The notes beneath the pieces are model-generated. The model ran no database searches. It was not told where the DNA came from and saw nothing but the letters and a program-made list of their open reading frames with translations. This document shows, piece by piece, positions 1 to 12,048 of a stretch of DNA of 64,000 bases (positions are counted from its first letter, which is position 1; each line of letters opens with the position of its first letter). This DNA comes from Tetragonia tetragonoides (lineage: Eukaryota > Streptophyta > Magnoliopsida > Caryophyllales > Aizoaceae), in the NCBI GenBank assembly GCA_038025085.1, contig CM076153.1, forward strand, positions 11,067,501 to 11,131,500, in the 5' to 3' direction. A program made the translations under genes and the position numbers.

Positions 1-304
1 TTAATCGTAACCACTATGTTAAGAACTCAGTGGCACAAGTTAATCACTCTGTATAACTTTTTGAGTGGGTTAAGGATACTTTTAAACACAGTTTACCTAG
101 TCGTTTAGTTCTAAACCTCTAATCACTGAGATTTGGTAGCATTTTTAGAAGTACGAGTATTTTTTTTGACTTTCATGGGAAATAAGGTGTGTTCTTTTTG
201 AGGATGTGTCTGTCGTGTGTGTAAGCCAAACTGCCAAAGCGCCCAAATGAGAAGTGACGCTATATCTTACTCTCCCTAATCTCTGTCTTATGTCGGTTTG
301 GATT

Positions 305-306
<2 letters not shown>

Positions 307-348
<42 letters not shown>
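307..348 (+). repeat. (GA)n microsatellite
   Basis: About 20 uninterrupted GA dinucleotides lie upstream of the HBS1-like start codon. GA/CT tracts are common in plant core promoters and 5' UTRs. Length polymorphism is likely. Confidence 0.9.
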
Positions 349-351
<3 letters not shown>

Positions 352-385
352 CTCAACTTCAATCACTGAAGAAGCACCACTTAAA

Positions 386-394
386 TTAGGGTTT
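386..394 (+). promoter_or_regulatory. Telo-box-like motif (TTAGGGTTT)
   Basis: TTAGGGTTT is the reverse complement of the plant telo-box AAACCCTAA, which is enriched upstream of genes for the translation apparatus. It lies just after the GA tract and about 920 bp before the HBS1-like start codon, fitting a gene that acts on ribosomes. The assignment is by motif only. Confidence 0.4.
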
Positions 395-713
395 TTCCAT
401 GTCTCTTTGAATTTTCCGAATTTTCTCGTATAACCACAAATTCGCAATGCAGCGAGATTGAATCAGTTCTTCACTTCATTTTCCGGTAATCAGCAATTTC
501 CCTATCAACTTTTCAATTTCTTTCAATTTTAATTTTACTTCATCTCATTATTAGCTCTTTCCCCAAATCCTGATAACGAAACAAAAAACCCCAATTTGTT
601 AATTTTGTTTGTTGCTAGTTTTGCTGATTTGAACTGGTTATGCAAAAGGGTTAATTGCTAAATTTATAGAGTAATGTAAGTTGAAGCAATTAATTACTAT
701 GTCTTTAATGTAT

Positions 714-1073
714 GGGCAAATTGGTGAAAACCCCCAAGAAGTTTCGAGTTTTTGCTTAGAACACCCAAACATTTTCAACTTTGGCAATTACCCCAAACAA
801 AATGAAAAAGCCTTGTATGTCCCCCCATCCAGCCATTTTAAAAATTTTTGGCCCCCTTTTGCCCTCACGTGCTTTGCACGTGATCATTAATTGCTGACTC
901 CAATTAATGATCACGTGCAAAGCACGTGAGGGGGGCAAAATGGGGCAATTTTTTTTTAAAGTGGGAATTACAAGTCTTTTCCATTTTGTTTGGGGGTACT
1001 TGCCAAAATTGAAAATGTTTGGGTGTTCTAAGCAAAAACTCCAAACTTCTTGGGGGTTTTCACCAATTTGCCC
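714..1073. mobile_element. Mutator-like MITE with long terminal inverted repeats
   Basis: The 360-bp segment is nearly one long inverted repeat, with arms of about 170 bp meeting near 890-900. It starts GGGCAAATTGGTGAAAACCC and ends with the matching complement ending in CAATTTGCCC. Both sides carry the same 9-bp word TTAATGTAT (705-713 and 1074-1082). A 9-bp duplication with long terminal inverted repeats is the hallmark of Mutator-like elements. It has no coding capacity. It lies in the leader region of the HBS1-like gene. The short reading frames across it are only by-products of the palindrome. Confidence 0.88.
866..928. promoter_or_regulatory. Four CACGTG (G-box) motifs in the MITE core
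   Basis: CACGTG occurs at 866-871, 877-882, 912-917 and 923-928, two on each arm of the MITE. CACGTG is the core recognised by plant bZIP and bHLH factors. Whether they act on the HBS1-like promoter is unknown. Confidence 0.4.
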
Positions 1074-1312
1074 TTAATGTATTGCAGGATAATTTATGGA
1101 GAAATGATGTATATACAGCCCCATAAATTGTACCATTGCTGACTTTAATTACGTGGGAGTTCTTTTTTCTTTTTCTTAATTTTTGTTTTTGTGGCGTGAG
1201 TTTTCCAGGTATGTTCATCTTTACTTGTCATGTTGATTTGATAAAGTTACTTTTTAGGGTTAGTAATAGAATCCTACACCCTTACATTGGTATTTGTTAT
1301 TCATTTAGGATC

Positions 1313-4300
1313 ATGTCTCGTAAAGCTAATTATGGATTTGATTACGACGATGATTACGATGATGACTATGAAGAGTATGAGTATGATGATGGCTACGAAG
1401 AAAACGGTTAGTAATGTTGTCATCGTCATTCTATGATTTATGTCATCATTATTGACAGAATGCAATTTTATTTACTCTTTGTTTAGTGTAATATGTATGT
1501 TTCAAAGCTGAGGTGTGAGGTAATGATGGTTTAATTGGGAAAAAAAACATTTCTGAATATACACATGGATCTTTTTTATACACTGTATATTTTGGGTTTC
1601 TTCTGCTTGGACACCTGTTGTCAGTGGTATCTTAGTTTTTCTCCATTCTGTTGGTTTCAAATCACATGCAGAAATTTCTGAAAGCACATGTTATGCTTTG
1701 AGATTAAGTCCCGCTGGATCCTGATACAGTCGGAGTAGCTTGTTTTCTGGTGTGTCCTTAGCCTCTATAGCATAAACAGCAAAGCGTAAATTATTATGGT
1801 CTTTGAAAACGGCAGGAGACCAATCTGTTACTAGTCTTATGCCGAATAAATTCTAGATGGAGGCATAGATTGCACAATGACTAGTAGTAAGGCGGCCTTT
1901 AGTAGGAGGTGGCATCCCTTCGTAGTTTTTAGTAATCGGCGGAAGCACCTTGGGACTTTTTTGTTTTTGGAGAACTTCTCCTAATGCCTGCCGCCTTCAC
2001 TGCTCAACACGGAGTTCCTGCTCATTAATAAAATCTTCTCCGGATCTGGGGACAAATCTTTCACCATTGAGAAGTGAAAACTTGTGACTAGTCTTGAAGA
2101 CTGGTGCAACGAGAAGAAGCGGCATTTGATGTTCCTTTTTATTTGTAAAATCATATATAGGATTGCAAGAGATACCATATTGATTGGAATCATTGGATCT
2201 GGTTTTGCAATTTTCCACTTCTATCCAATGGAAAGAAATGTGTATCATGCAAAGAGGGTGCAAAAATTTACCAATTGCTTGAATCTTCTTGCATGAACAT
2301 GTTCACTTGTTCTTTATGCACGAACATATTTTCACTTGGTGGGGGAGAGAGGGGTGCGGGGTGCCAAATGACATTTTCATTCAGTTTACCAGCCGTTCAT
2401 TCCAGTCCTAATGACATTTCTCTATTAAACCATCTTTAGCGTTTACAAGTATGAGTGTATGACTGACTTAATTCATTTTCAAGTTAAAAAAATGAAAAAA
2501 GGGAAGTTTGTTGTTTGTTAGCCTTATTATGAGTGTTAAGGATGATGCTCACTTTAATGCCAGAGTTCTACTGTCAGTTATGCCAGTGGTGTGGCAAAAA
2601 TCAAACAGCTGGAAGTTGCCACCAAAGTATTGCCTCTTCCTGTTGCTCGCGGTTTTGGGCATGGATACTGAGGCTTCCACTATTCCACGCTCTATTTGAT
2701 GTTGATGATTGTCTGCTGAAATTGATGCTGATGATAATAACAGATCTTTATTCTATCCGGTTTGATTAGACATTGTCAATTAACAATGTGATTATGCTCT
2801 CTTTGTTTTCTACTTGGGTCTTCTTTGACTTTGACTTTTGAACTAGCTCTTGGCGTGGCTCGCTCAAACCATCAATAGCCCCCAGTATGTGTATGATAAA
2901 CAATTATTTTGAGAAAAGTTTAATGGTTTGCGTATTGGTTGGCTGCAAAATGCTACTCAATGTTGCTTTGAGCAAGCAAGTGGTGGTCTTTTTGTTCCTA
3001 TCTTACCTTTTCCCTTGAAATAATTTGCTATAGCATACTTTTTCCTATCTTACCTTTTCTCTTGAAAGTCATTTGCTTGGCTTGGCTTGGCTTACAAGAT
3101 GAAATTGGAGAGAATCAGGGAGATCCTTTTTAGGTCATTTTACATTGTTAGTCTTGACAGCTAGCTTACCAAATAGCTAACAATTAACCAGAGAATCAAA
3201 TAGCTGCTGCCACACCGCAAATCGGCTGCGTCATAGTCGAGCGTACCACGACCACAGATTACTCTGCCACAGCCGTGAAATTCACACATTACTGATAAAA
3301 GTATACTTTTGCGGTTTCATGACCATTATGGCAATCACAACCGTGGCTGTTTTGATTCTCTGTAACTAAGTCTAATGGCTTAAAATAGCGTACAAGAACT
3401 AGGATATCCAGAAAAGCACTAAGATCCTCATGCCTAGTGTTTTTAACCTGCTTAAGGAGCTTATGCTTGTTAAGCCTAGCATACTTAGACAGGGCAACAG
3501 GGGTTAATCTTTCCCTCTTTGTTTGTTGGGGCTTAAACCCCCAAAAAAGGTCCATAATTACTTGAAATCATCCGCAACTTCAGTGTACTTTCTATGTAAG
3601 GACTTCTTGTCCTCCTTTGCTGTTTCGACAACTTCTTTAATACAATTTTCATTTATCTTAAAAAGATGTACTAGGAGATCCATACTGGATGCTGCTGCTG
3701 TTTCGCATCATTTGTGTGAGAAGCAGATCTCACTTTCGTCAACCTTTTTGCCACTTTGTCTTTTTATCAAATTTTTTTTATGCAGATGAAGCAGCTGTAG
3801 TGAATGTGGAAATTGAAGCAGCTAAGCCTGGGATTTGGCGCTGTTCTATATGCACATACGATAATAATGAGAGTATGTCCTATTGTGAGATATGTGGTGT
3901 TCTTCGTTTTCCCCCATCCAACAATGGCAAAAATATGGAGAAGAATTCAGGTAGTTTAAGTTTTTCAACAATTCACTTCATGTCAATGCACTTTTTTGAG
4001 TGTTTTACTTCTGCAACTCGACATGCAAGGAATTCTTGTGCATTATTTTGCCTGAAAGAACACTGAACAATGTACATGGTGAAGAAAGTGGAGAACTTGT
4101 TGCAAAGTTACAGTAAGGCTTTAAAATAGTTAAATTGAGTAAATTGGATGATAACTTGGTAAGTGACCTCCCCAGACATTTCCAGAGGTTGAATCACACT
4201 AGATTGTAGCTATTCTTCTTGCTGTAGGATGATAAAACAAATAATTTTTTGGGGTGTGTGTGTGTGGGGTGGGGGGGGGGGAGTAACTTGCTACCTTTAT

Positions 4301-7300
4301 CTGGGTCTATTTAAGTCTTCTATGTGGAATCTTTGGTATAGTTAATTTTAACAGATATCCAGGTCTCAATTCAAATTGCTTTCAATTATCCCAAGTCAAT
4401 GCCACCGTTCTCTTACTAGCTTAGCAGATTTGAGCATCTGTTGAGTCATGAGTGTCAGTGTTGCTGGTTCAGCATTTTGTTAAATTGGTGAATGGTGTGG
4501 AATTTGACTCACAATTAGTATAAGTAGACAGCCTGCCCAATGGGAGAAGATGCGGGCCGATGTTATGGGGAAAGTGGTAACTCACTACGTGAGCTTCCCC
4601 TGAATCTCATTGATGTCAAGCATTTTTTAAGTACTACTTTGTGCTTCAACATCTTAGGTGGTTTTTTATGCAATAGGTTTCAATCTCAGCATCCATTGGC
4701 CTTGTAGTAGTCTCTTATAGGTCTCTTTTTATGAAGTGCTCTTTTATAGAATAGATCTTTTTGCTGCTGTTGGTGGCACGTGCAAAGATTCTGGAGTATC
4801 CCAGTTGGCTAAATCTCTCTTTGCATCAGTGCCGCGTCGGACACCCAAAGTGGCTGTAGTCTCTGTCTCTCAACCACAGAATTATACTGATGAGACTGGA
4901 GGTGACAATAAATGTCTTGAAGATGAGAAATTTCAACAACATTCTCAAGTGTTCTCTTGTGGTCTGAGTGCTTCTTGTAGCCGCCGCCTTACAACTATAG
5001 GTCTGCTAGATTCTTGAATGAAAGAATGTTTCGTAGGACTTTTATGTGACACCTTGATTTTGCTGCCATAATTCTTAATTGTAGTAGTATTTCATCTGAA
5101 CCTATCTACTTCCACAAGGTTATCGTTTGACAATTTCTAATATTTTTTAAATGGTCTTTGTTTCAGCCCCTTTCAAGTTTGATGTTCCATCACCAGATGA
5201 CGCCATCTCCAATCAATTGCATTCAACAATAAAGAACCCAAAAGGTATGCTACGTGTGTAACAAAAGTTTTGTCAACAATGTATGTGTTTCTGCTGTCAT
5301 CTTTACCTAGCTATGAGCAAGTGGGAAGTCAGTTGTTAATTGACTAAAGTCCATTATGCAATTTTTTCTTTTTTCTGTTGGGAGAAATTGTGGGGCAATG
5401 TCTTCTGCTGTATTGTTTTGCAATTTGCTAGAGAGGAATGCACGAGTGTTTTATGGGTCTTTCCCCCTGATATTTATGGGGAAAGGGTTACCTATTTAAA
5501 TTCTCTATGGTCCAAGGCGTCAGTGCCTTCAAGGGCTATTCTGTTTCCAGGTCCTAAGGAACTGGGCAACTTGTAATTACGTTCATCATAGAGGATACCT
5601 TGTTCTCTAATAATGTGGTTCTGACTTTTATTGATATATACTCTCTTGTGTTCTTCTCTAAAGAAAAGCTGTGTTGTTGTAAGCCCATATGTTAAAGACC
5701 TTAAAATATAGGAATCTGATGTGAGCGGTCTGGCTGTTCTTTGAACTGTTTGTGGAAGTATGTTGGGTATGGATTAAGTTGTGATTTTTATCTCTCTATT
5801 TCCCAGAGTATGGGATAAGATTTTTCAAATTTGCCTACTCTTTGACTTATTCTGTTCGTTGCATTTCTTATGCAGACTAGTGTGAGAAAGAAGGAAAGTT
5901 GGAAACAACTTGGCCTTAAATTAAGGACCACCATATATTATGTCTAATATTCATTGTTTTACTAAATCTCAATATATTAAGTATTGTGTGAGACAAACTT
6001 ACTAAAAAAAGGGGTCACTGTTTAGAAATGTAGGGGTCACTTATGGTGAGCACTGCAGTGACCCTTGTTTCATTGAAAAGTGACCCCCGTCCAGCAAAAG
6101 TTACGGAAACACCCTCTTATAGAAGTTTTTGTTATCCCAATAAGTGTAGTGTTAAATAATTCCCTTTACCCAAAAAATTAAATAGAATTATAAAATAACA
6201 CATTTCTAATTTATGAAATTAACCTTTGCGTTCTAGTTTACGAAACTTAACTTTGCTTTCTAATTACAAGCTAATGTAGTCATTAGTGTATTTATATGTT
6301 TGTTGCTTGATTGCTTCCTTGGCTAACCAGCCTCTCTCCCCCACCCAACCCACCTATGGGTTGCTTCTTTTTTTGTTGATCTCCTAGTTTTGATTTTTTG
6401 TATTTTCTTACCTCTTAATACTGGCGACTTTTTCCCATTTTCCAATCTGTTGGCTGAGGGTCCAATTAGCAGATATAGAACTGTTGATTTTGGTTGGCTA
6501 TTTTGACTTTAACATATATGTGGATTGAAGTACTTCACAGACATAAGAAATTGAAGGCCAACTTATTGGCTCATGGCATTTTTAACTATGCGTCAGTTTC
6601 AGTTACAGACTTACAGTGAAGATCACTAAAAATTTTGTTGGTCTTCCTAAAAATCTACATGGCGTTGTCTTAGTGTTCGGTTCTGTAATTTCAGGATCTA
6701 CCGGTACTCCCCCAGGGTTTTCTGAGAAGAATACAGCCACAGGAACGCAGTTTTATGCAAGACAGACAGATAGAACCTTTGCTTCTGAAGGAAGAAATGA
6801 TCCTCCGAAGGAAAATAATAGTACCTCAACAGATAGGGAAAAGTACTTGTATGATGCTTCAAATGTAACAACAAACAACAACACAGTCGCTGGACCATCG
6901 AGTTCTAAAGGATCTGATAGCTCTCAATCAAGGAACAAAAACTTTAAACATGATAGTATGGGCGAGAGTAGCTTGCTAGCTAATGGAGTGAAGCCTGAAA
7001 GTCTTTCTAGTGGCTTGGATAATATTTCTCTGAGTAGCAAGGCGGGATCCTCCAGACCTATAGTCCCTAAGAAAACTTATGCACAGTACAAACCTGAGAA
7101 ATGGATGCTTCCAGATAAAGAGAGTGCTGTGGTGACTCACCTAAATCTCGCTATTGTAAGTCAACTGCTGTTAACTATCACTTCTCCAGTGGTGATCTTA
7201 TCTGGTGAAGGAATATTCGATGTCATTGCTGATGCTTGAAATGCTGGACAGGTTGGCCATGTTGATTCTGGAAAGTCTACACTATCAGGAAGACTCTTAC

Positions 7301-10300
7301 ACCTCTTGGGCCAAATATCTCAGAAGCAAATGCACAAGTTTGAGAAAGAAGCAAAACAGCAGGTGAGAGTTAATAATAAATGGATCATATTTTAGTTTTT
7401 CCAAGTTTATATTTGTTTCTGTTTCATAAGGCTCTGTGTTTAATAGGGAAAGGGGTCATTTGCCTATGCTTGGGCGCTGGATGAGAGTGCTGAAGAAAGA
7501 GAACGTGGAATAACCATGACAGTTGCTGTTGCTTATTTTGACACCAAAAAGTACCATGTGGTTGTGCTGGACTCTCCAGGACATAGAGATTTTGTCCCTA
7601 ACATGATATCGGGAGCTACCCAAGCAGATGCTGCAATTCTTGTTATAGATGCATCAATTGGTGCATATGAATCAGGTATGGATAGTATTGGGGGGCAGTC
7701 ACGAGAGCATGCACAGCTTATCAGAAGTTTTGGTGTTGAACAAATTATAGTGGCAATTAACAAAATGGATGTGGTGGGATACTCCAAGGAACGGTTTGAA
7801 TTGATTAAACAGCATGTTGGATCCTTTCTTCGTCAGTGCGGTTTCAAGGAATCTTTCATCTCATGGGTTCCTTTGAGTGCTATGGAAAATCAAAATTTGG
7901 TGTTAGCTGCTTCTGATGCACGTCTAAATTCCTGGTGAGTGGTCTTTAGTATGTTTTCGAAGGTATTGCTTCTTATGCTTTGTGTTCTCTCTGTTATAGA
8001 CTGCTATATCACTGGAATAAATTATAATCATGTAAAGGTTTCTGTATGTGAATCAAATTGAGTGGAAGCTGCACTATTTTATTTTCCATTCTCAATGAAC
8101 TTGAATTGCCCCATCTATTCTCTCAAGAAGTTTGATTTCAAACTCGGGTCCGAACAGGAAGAGTACGCCAATATAATGCAACCTTCAATGATCCACATCT
8201 CAAGGTCGGGCACTGATGGGCACATGAACTATCTATGTGATTAAGGGTCCTCACAGCACAAACATGGAGTGTCCTTAACTGCTTACAGTGTGTAGCCACA
8301 GGTCTAATAGACATTATGATCTATCCAGAGTGGTCAGTTGTTTGACAGCTCTATCTTTAAGTTTCTATGGGTTCATAAACCATCTAGAAAGAGAGCAATT
8401 TTTGAGTTGGAATCTTAGATTAAGTGTTGTGGTTCTGACAAGGTGCGGTAATGTCAAAGACTCAAAGTACACGCAGCCTTACCTAATGTAGAATAGCAGA
8501 AAAACTGTTTCTGAAAGACCCGCGTTAACTAGAAAGCAGATTGAATTAGTAGTACTAAAATAGTCGTCAAATAATAACCAACCACCAAGCTGATCCCCCC
8601 TTGTTGGTTTGATATCCTAAATCATACCCCTACTGAGCCCCTGGTATTGATTATCTGAGCCACATGTCAGTAAAGGTGCTGGGAAAAGCAATTTGTCTGG
8701 CCAAAGCCCAAATATGTGTGGGCAAATAATGTCAACTATTGGCTTATGTAAAGTCCTGGTTAGTGTTTCAATTAAAGAACAGTGTTGTAAACCCTGATGC
8801 AAGTGATATTTTTTGTTTGAGAATTATGTTCGCTATACTTATGGATATGAATATATGAAGCATGATCACATCGAAGTGTGCTGGTTGCTTCAAGACTGGT
8901 GAAAGTTGTCACCTTTACTCTCCAAAGAAACTATATATGAAGCTGAGATTGGGTGTGGGATTTTGAAGCTGCAACCCCTTTTTAAAATGATTGGGTATCC
9001 TTATATGTTCCTGTTGCTCCTCATTGACATGGCTTGTTGTCTTCATTCTTAGTACCAGAAGAACTTTCCAGGCAACTTCCATAAGAACGCAGTACTATTT
9101 AGCAGCTCTGCCTCATAAAAATCCCTTGATTCAGACTTGTATCTCATCAACATATTGGGCTTATTGGAGAGGATAAACACAGTTGATTTGCCTCCAGGGG
9201 AGGAGGTCAAGTCTAGCTATATCTCTTGGTATTTGCATGTTTTGCTGGGCAGCACTGGGTCCTCGGCACATGTTTACTTGATTTGTGATGTAGCGTGGAG
9301 CCTGTGGTGTAGGTTTTGTGTTTTGGGGAGTCTTTTCTGTGCCCATATTTGAAGTTATAGCACTGCAATGGTCCAGATTTCTTGCGCTCCAGCTGTTTCA
9401 CCCTTTGATTGTCAAACCGGTTATCTCTGTGAACTGACAATGATGCTTGAATGCAGGTACAAGGGACCTCATCTTTTGGATGCAATAGATTTACTGCATC
9501 CTCCTAGGAGAGACTACGAAAAGCCTCTGCTCATGCCTGTTTGTGATGTTGTTAAGACACATTCAATGGGCCAAGTTTTAGCATGTGGTAAACTGGAAGC
9601 TGGAGCCCTTCGAAGTGGGTGTAAGGTATGTATGGTCTGTATGTTTTTCAAGAGTATGTATGGTATTATCACCTTAATGTGTGAGATATAAGAAATTTGG
9701 GTGAGCTGAGTAACTTAGATGGAGCCCACTGCAAAATGGTTCCGTGTTTTGCCTTTGTGCAACATATTTATTACATATGTTGTAGACTAGTACAGCCTTA
9801 AAATCCAAAATATTCACTGTCACTCTCTAACCATCTCAGGATGTGACATATGCTAGTTGAAGTGATTTTGCTGCTGCTGATGCTTGCTTCTAGAATGTGC
9901 TTACCTCTTTTTGAGGCACATGTTCTTTTGTTGTAGGAGAATAGAAGTTATAGTCACTTTTGTTGTCAAAAGTTTGAATATCCTTGGTATTGTTGGTGGA
10001 TTAAGTCCTCCATCAGCTCTCGGATGTTTAATATCTCTCCGCCCAGCACTCCTTTACTATCTGAGGCAAAATATGTCATTTTGATTAGGGTGGTATACTG
10101 ATAGGATTCTGTCATAACTCAAGAGTGCTTGAACCTATTCTAAATCATATATATTCCCTACCATTGGTCGATAACCCTTTGTTTCACAGTTCAGCTCATC
10201 CTGAATAATGTATTTCCCTCTCAAGTATAACCTCCCTCAATTTGTGATTCAGGTCGTAGTTATGCCCGTGGGAGATGTAGCAACAGTACGTTCCATTGAG

Positions 10301-10938
10301 TGCAACTCCCAGCCTTGTACCGTTGCAAGAGCTGGAGAGAATGTTGCTGTTACTCTACAAGGCATTGATGTTGCCCATGTGACAGCAGGTGGCGCGTTGT
10401 GCCATCCAGATTATCCTGTGAGGGTTTCATCTCACTTGGAGTTAAAGATTCTTGTCTTGGATGTGAAAATTCCTATACTCATTGGTTCTCAGGTGAGCAT
10501 TCACCATGGTTACCATTATTTCTTTTTTCACATACCAAATGTTTCATGGTAACTTACAATATTGTCCATGAATGAGCAGTTGGAACTTCATATTTACCAC
10601 GCAAAAGAAGCCGCAAGAGTTGTAAGAATAGTGTCGTTGCTTGATCCCAAGACAGGAAAGGAGACAAGGAAGGCACCCCGCTGCCTTGTAGCAAAGCAGA
10701 GTGCTATAATAGAGGTGGGGTGGTGCGACTTTGTTCTGCTGCCTTGAAGTTTTGAATGTTATTAATATTGGTTCTTTTTTCTGTCTCTTTATTTTTGTTT
10801 TTTCAGGTAGCTCTACTAGGTGCAGTTTGTGTCGAGGAGTTCTCTAGTTGTAAGGCTCTGGGACGAGTTTTTCTTAGGGCATCAGGAAAAACTATAGCTG
10901 TAGGTGTTGTGACCCGAGTTGATGAGGAGCAGAACTAG
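1313..10938 (+). CDS. HBS1/SKI7-like translational GTPase (ribosome rescue)
   Basis: An eRF3/EF-Tu-type GTPase that acts with Pelota (Dom34) to split stalled ribosomes in the cytoplasm. The family is known. Proposed exons: 1313-1406, 3786-3950, 4788-5000, 5167-5244, 6695-7155, 7252-7362, 7447-7934, 9457-9625, 10253-10492, 10580-10714, 10807-10938. All have GT-AG borders and join in frame to 761 aa. The start begins [15 protein letters not shown], typical of plant HBS1. Residues about 1-31 are Asp/Tyr-rich. A RanBP2-type zinc finger follows (W49, C51, C54, C65, C68), then a [10 protein letters not shown] motif (exon 4), a Ser-rich linker, G1 GHVDSGKS (about 339-346), G3 DSPGH (416-420), G4 NKMD (479-482), and beta-barrel domains II and III. 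Exons 2, 3 and 4 are all phase 1-1. Plant HBS1 loci are reported to make a SKI7-like isoform by alternative splicing, which cannot be proved here. Confidence 0.93.
1407..3785 (+). other. HBS1-like intron 1
   Basis: This 2.4-kb intron runs from GTTAGT to an acceptor ending TTATGCAG. It contains a small foldback element (3189-3362) and a local duplication near 3000-3070, where the words CCTATCTTACCTTTT and CTTGAAA appear twice. I see no other gene in it. Confidence 0.75.
3189..3362. mobile_element. Small foldback/MITE-like element
   Basis: The segment starts CAGAGAATCAAA and ends with the complement, GATTCTCTG preceded by GGCTGTTTT. The inverted ends extend about 22 bp with mismatches. TAAC directly precedes (3185-3188) and directly follows (3363-3366) the element, a possible short target duplication. 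No coding capacity. The superfamily is uncertain because the duplication is short. Confidence 0.5.
6011..6087. repeat. Nested short inverted repeats (GGGGTCACT family)
   Basis: GGGGTCACT occurs at 6011-6019 and 6033-6041, and the complements AGTGACCC and AGTGACCCC at 6057-6064 and 6079-6087. The four words could pair as a nested hairpin. The right half belongs to a sequence that recurs near 11455. It lies in HBS1-like intron 4. Confidence 0.6.
6056..6134 (+). repeat. Dispersed repeat, copy 1 (partner near 11455-11507)
   Basis: The words GTGACCCTTGTTTCA, AAGTTACGGAAA and TATAGAAGTTTTT recur in the same order, diverged and with about 24 bp missing, at 11455-11507 downstream of the same gene. 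This suggests two remnants of one element family. Confidence 0.5.
7935..9456 (+). other. HBS1-like intron 7 with an RTE-derived fragment
   Basis: This is a 1.5-kb intron between the G-domain exon and the exon beginning YKGPHLLDA. Near 8450-8525 it contains a piece of the RTE LINE 3' tail that also occurs at 21960-22027 (shared words ACGCAGCCTTACC, CTGTTTCTGAAAGACCC). Several open frames across the intron show no family resemblance. Confidence 0.6.
8450..8525 (-). repeat. RTE LINE 3'-end fragment
   Basis: It matches the 3' untranslated end of the RTE LINE in the REIL intron: a GTACACGCAGCCTTACC-like word, then CTGTTTCTGAAAGACCC. On the plus strand it reads in the same direction as that copy, so the element itself points to the minus strand, antisense to the HBS1-like gene. 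Confidence 0.55.
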
Positions 10939-12040
10939 TACGCATCCCGTGATGTACATTATATCCCTACCTTCACATATTTAGTTTGTAGGTTTCAGGC
11001 TCAGTTGAGTGTACACACAGGCGAGATGATTATTGATTGGTGAAGTGTTTTTTGAAAGCCAATTTAGATGATGGATTAATATACACACAGCATATACTCT
11101 TCTAGTCTTCTGTTAAATGCAGTTCTGCTGTTAAATGCAGTGTAATTTCTCTAGTGATCAATACTCAATTTTCACATAAGCCGACTCGCTTATGTATCTG
11201 AGATCAGTTGATCTTAACTCGTTTTAATCCTAACCATATTTTTATTTCAGTTTTGCAATTGTAAGCATAATTTGCCTTATTTTTGCACTTTATAGGTGTT
11301 TCACAACTTCTGGAAAAGATTTCATAGTTGAAAAGGAGGTTAACGCCATATTTGTCAATGGTCTATGAAGTTTGCGTAGAAGATTTGAGGATCTAACTTA
11401 TTTCCAGGTAAGATTGCAGTTTGAAGGGCAGAATGGAGTATGTGAGTAAGTCTTGTGATCCTCGTTTCACCGAAAGTTATGAAAATACCGTCCTATAGAA
11501 GTTTTTCATCTGATAAAAAATATACATATTCATTAAGCATCTTTCATCTGGCGACCAAGTACAATACTTACACGTATGTTTTGCTTATCGCAATTGAATA
11601 TTTTCTTCTATTAAGGAATTCTCAATTTGGGTTGATGTTATCTTATTTTTCAATAATATAAAGTCAAGGACACCTTTACCTGCTCAAGAGGGGCAAGAAA
11701 GCTTTGACAGCTTATTCTTCTTCTTTTCATCTTAGCCAAACACTAACAGCCAATTAGCACACAAATCTAGCATTTGGAAACCCTAAGAAGTAATTCAATT
11801 TTGCTGACGAGGAAGTACATGTACTACGCAATCAACAGGAGGGCTTATCATTTAATCACAAATCATTAGGCCACTTGTTTGCATACAAATGGTTAAAAGG
11901 TTTTTTTTGTTAGATAGCAGGTTTGATAGTTTAGCTTGTAAAGTTGTAGGGATGTTGTATAAGTATAACACGTTAGAAATGGCGTCAAAGAATCAACAAT
12001 AGGTCTCCTATGAGACCGCCTCAAGATAAGACCCCTTTTA
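10939..12040. other. Intergenic; 3' UTR of HBS1-like gene and dispersed repeat
   Basis: This includes the probable 3' UTR of the HBS1-like gene and the second copy of the dispersed repeat at 11455-11507. No supportable gene is visible. Confidence 0.55.
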
Positions 12041-12048
12041 TAGTCAAA

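Larger units (their letters stand above)
1..713 (+). promoter_or_regulatory. Promoter and leader region of the HBS1-like gene
   Basis: No protein gene is visible here. The stretch holds a (GA)n tract and a telo-box-like site and ends where the MITE begins. A plausible leader-intron donor (CCG/GTAATC at about 484/485) could pair with the acceptor ending at 1308 (TTCATTTAG), which would place the MITE at 714-1073 inside a 5'-UTR intron of the HBS1-like gene. The transcription start is not visible directly, so the leader intron is inferred. Confidence 0.45.

Noticed and set aside
756..938. Open frames on both strands across the first palindrome
   Set aside because: They lie wholly in a noncoding Mutator-type MITE and mirror each other because of the inverted repeat.
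1136..1312. Upstream extension of HBS1 exon 1 in the same frame
   Set aside because: The frame is open, but the plant HBS1 N terminus starts at the Met of 1313, and a good acceptor (TTCATTTAG) lies just before it at 1308.
5340..5576. 78-codon frame in HBS1 intron 4
   Set aside because: It lies between two well-fitted exons, has no recognisable domain and is not flanked by splice sites that keep frame.
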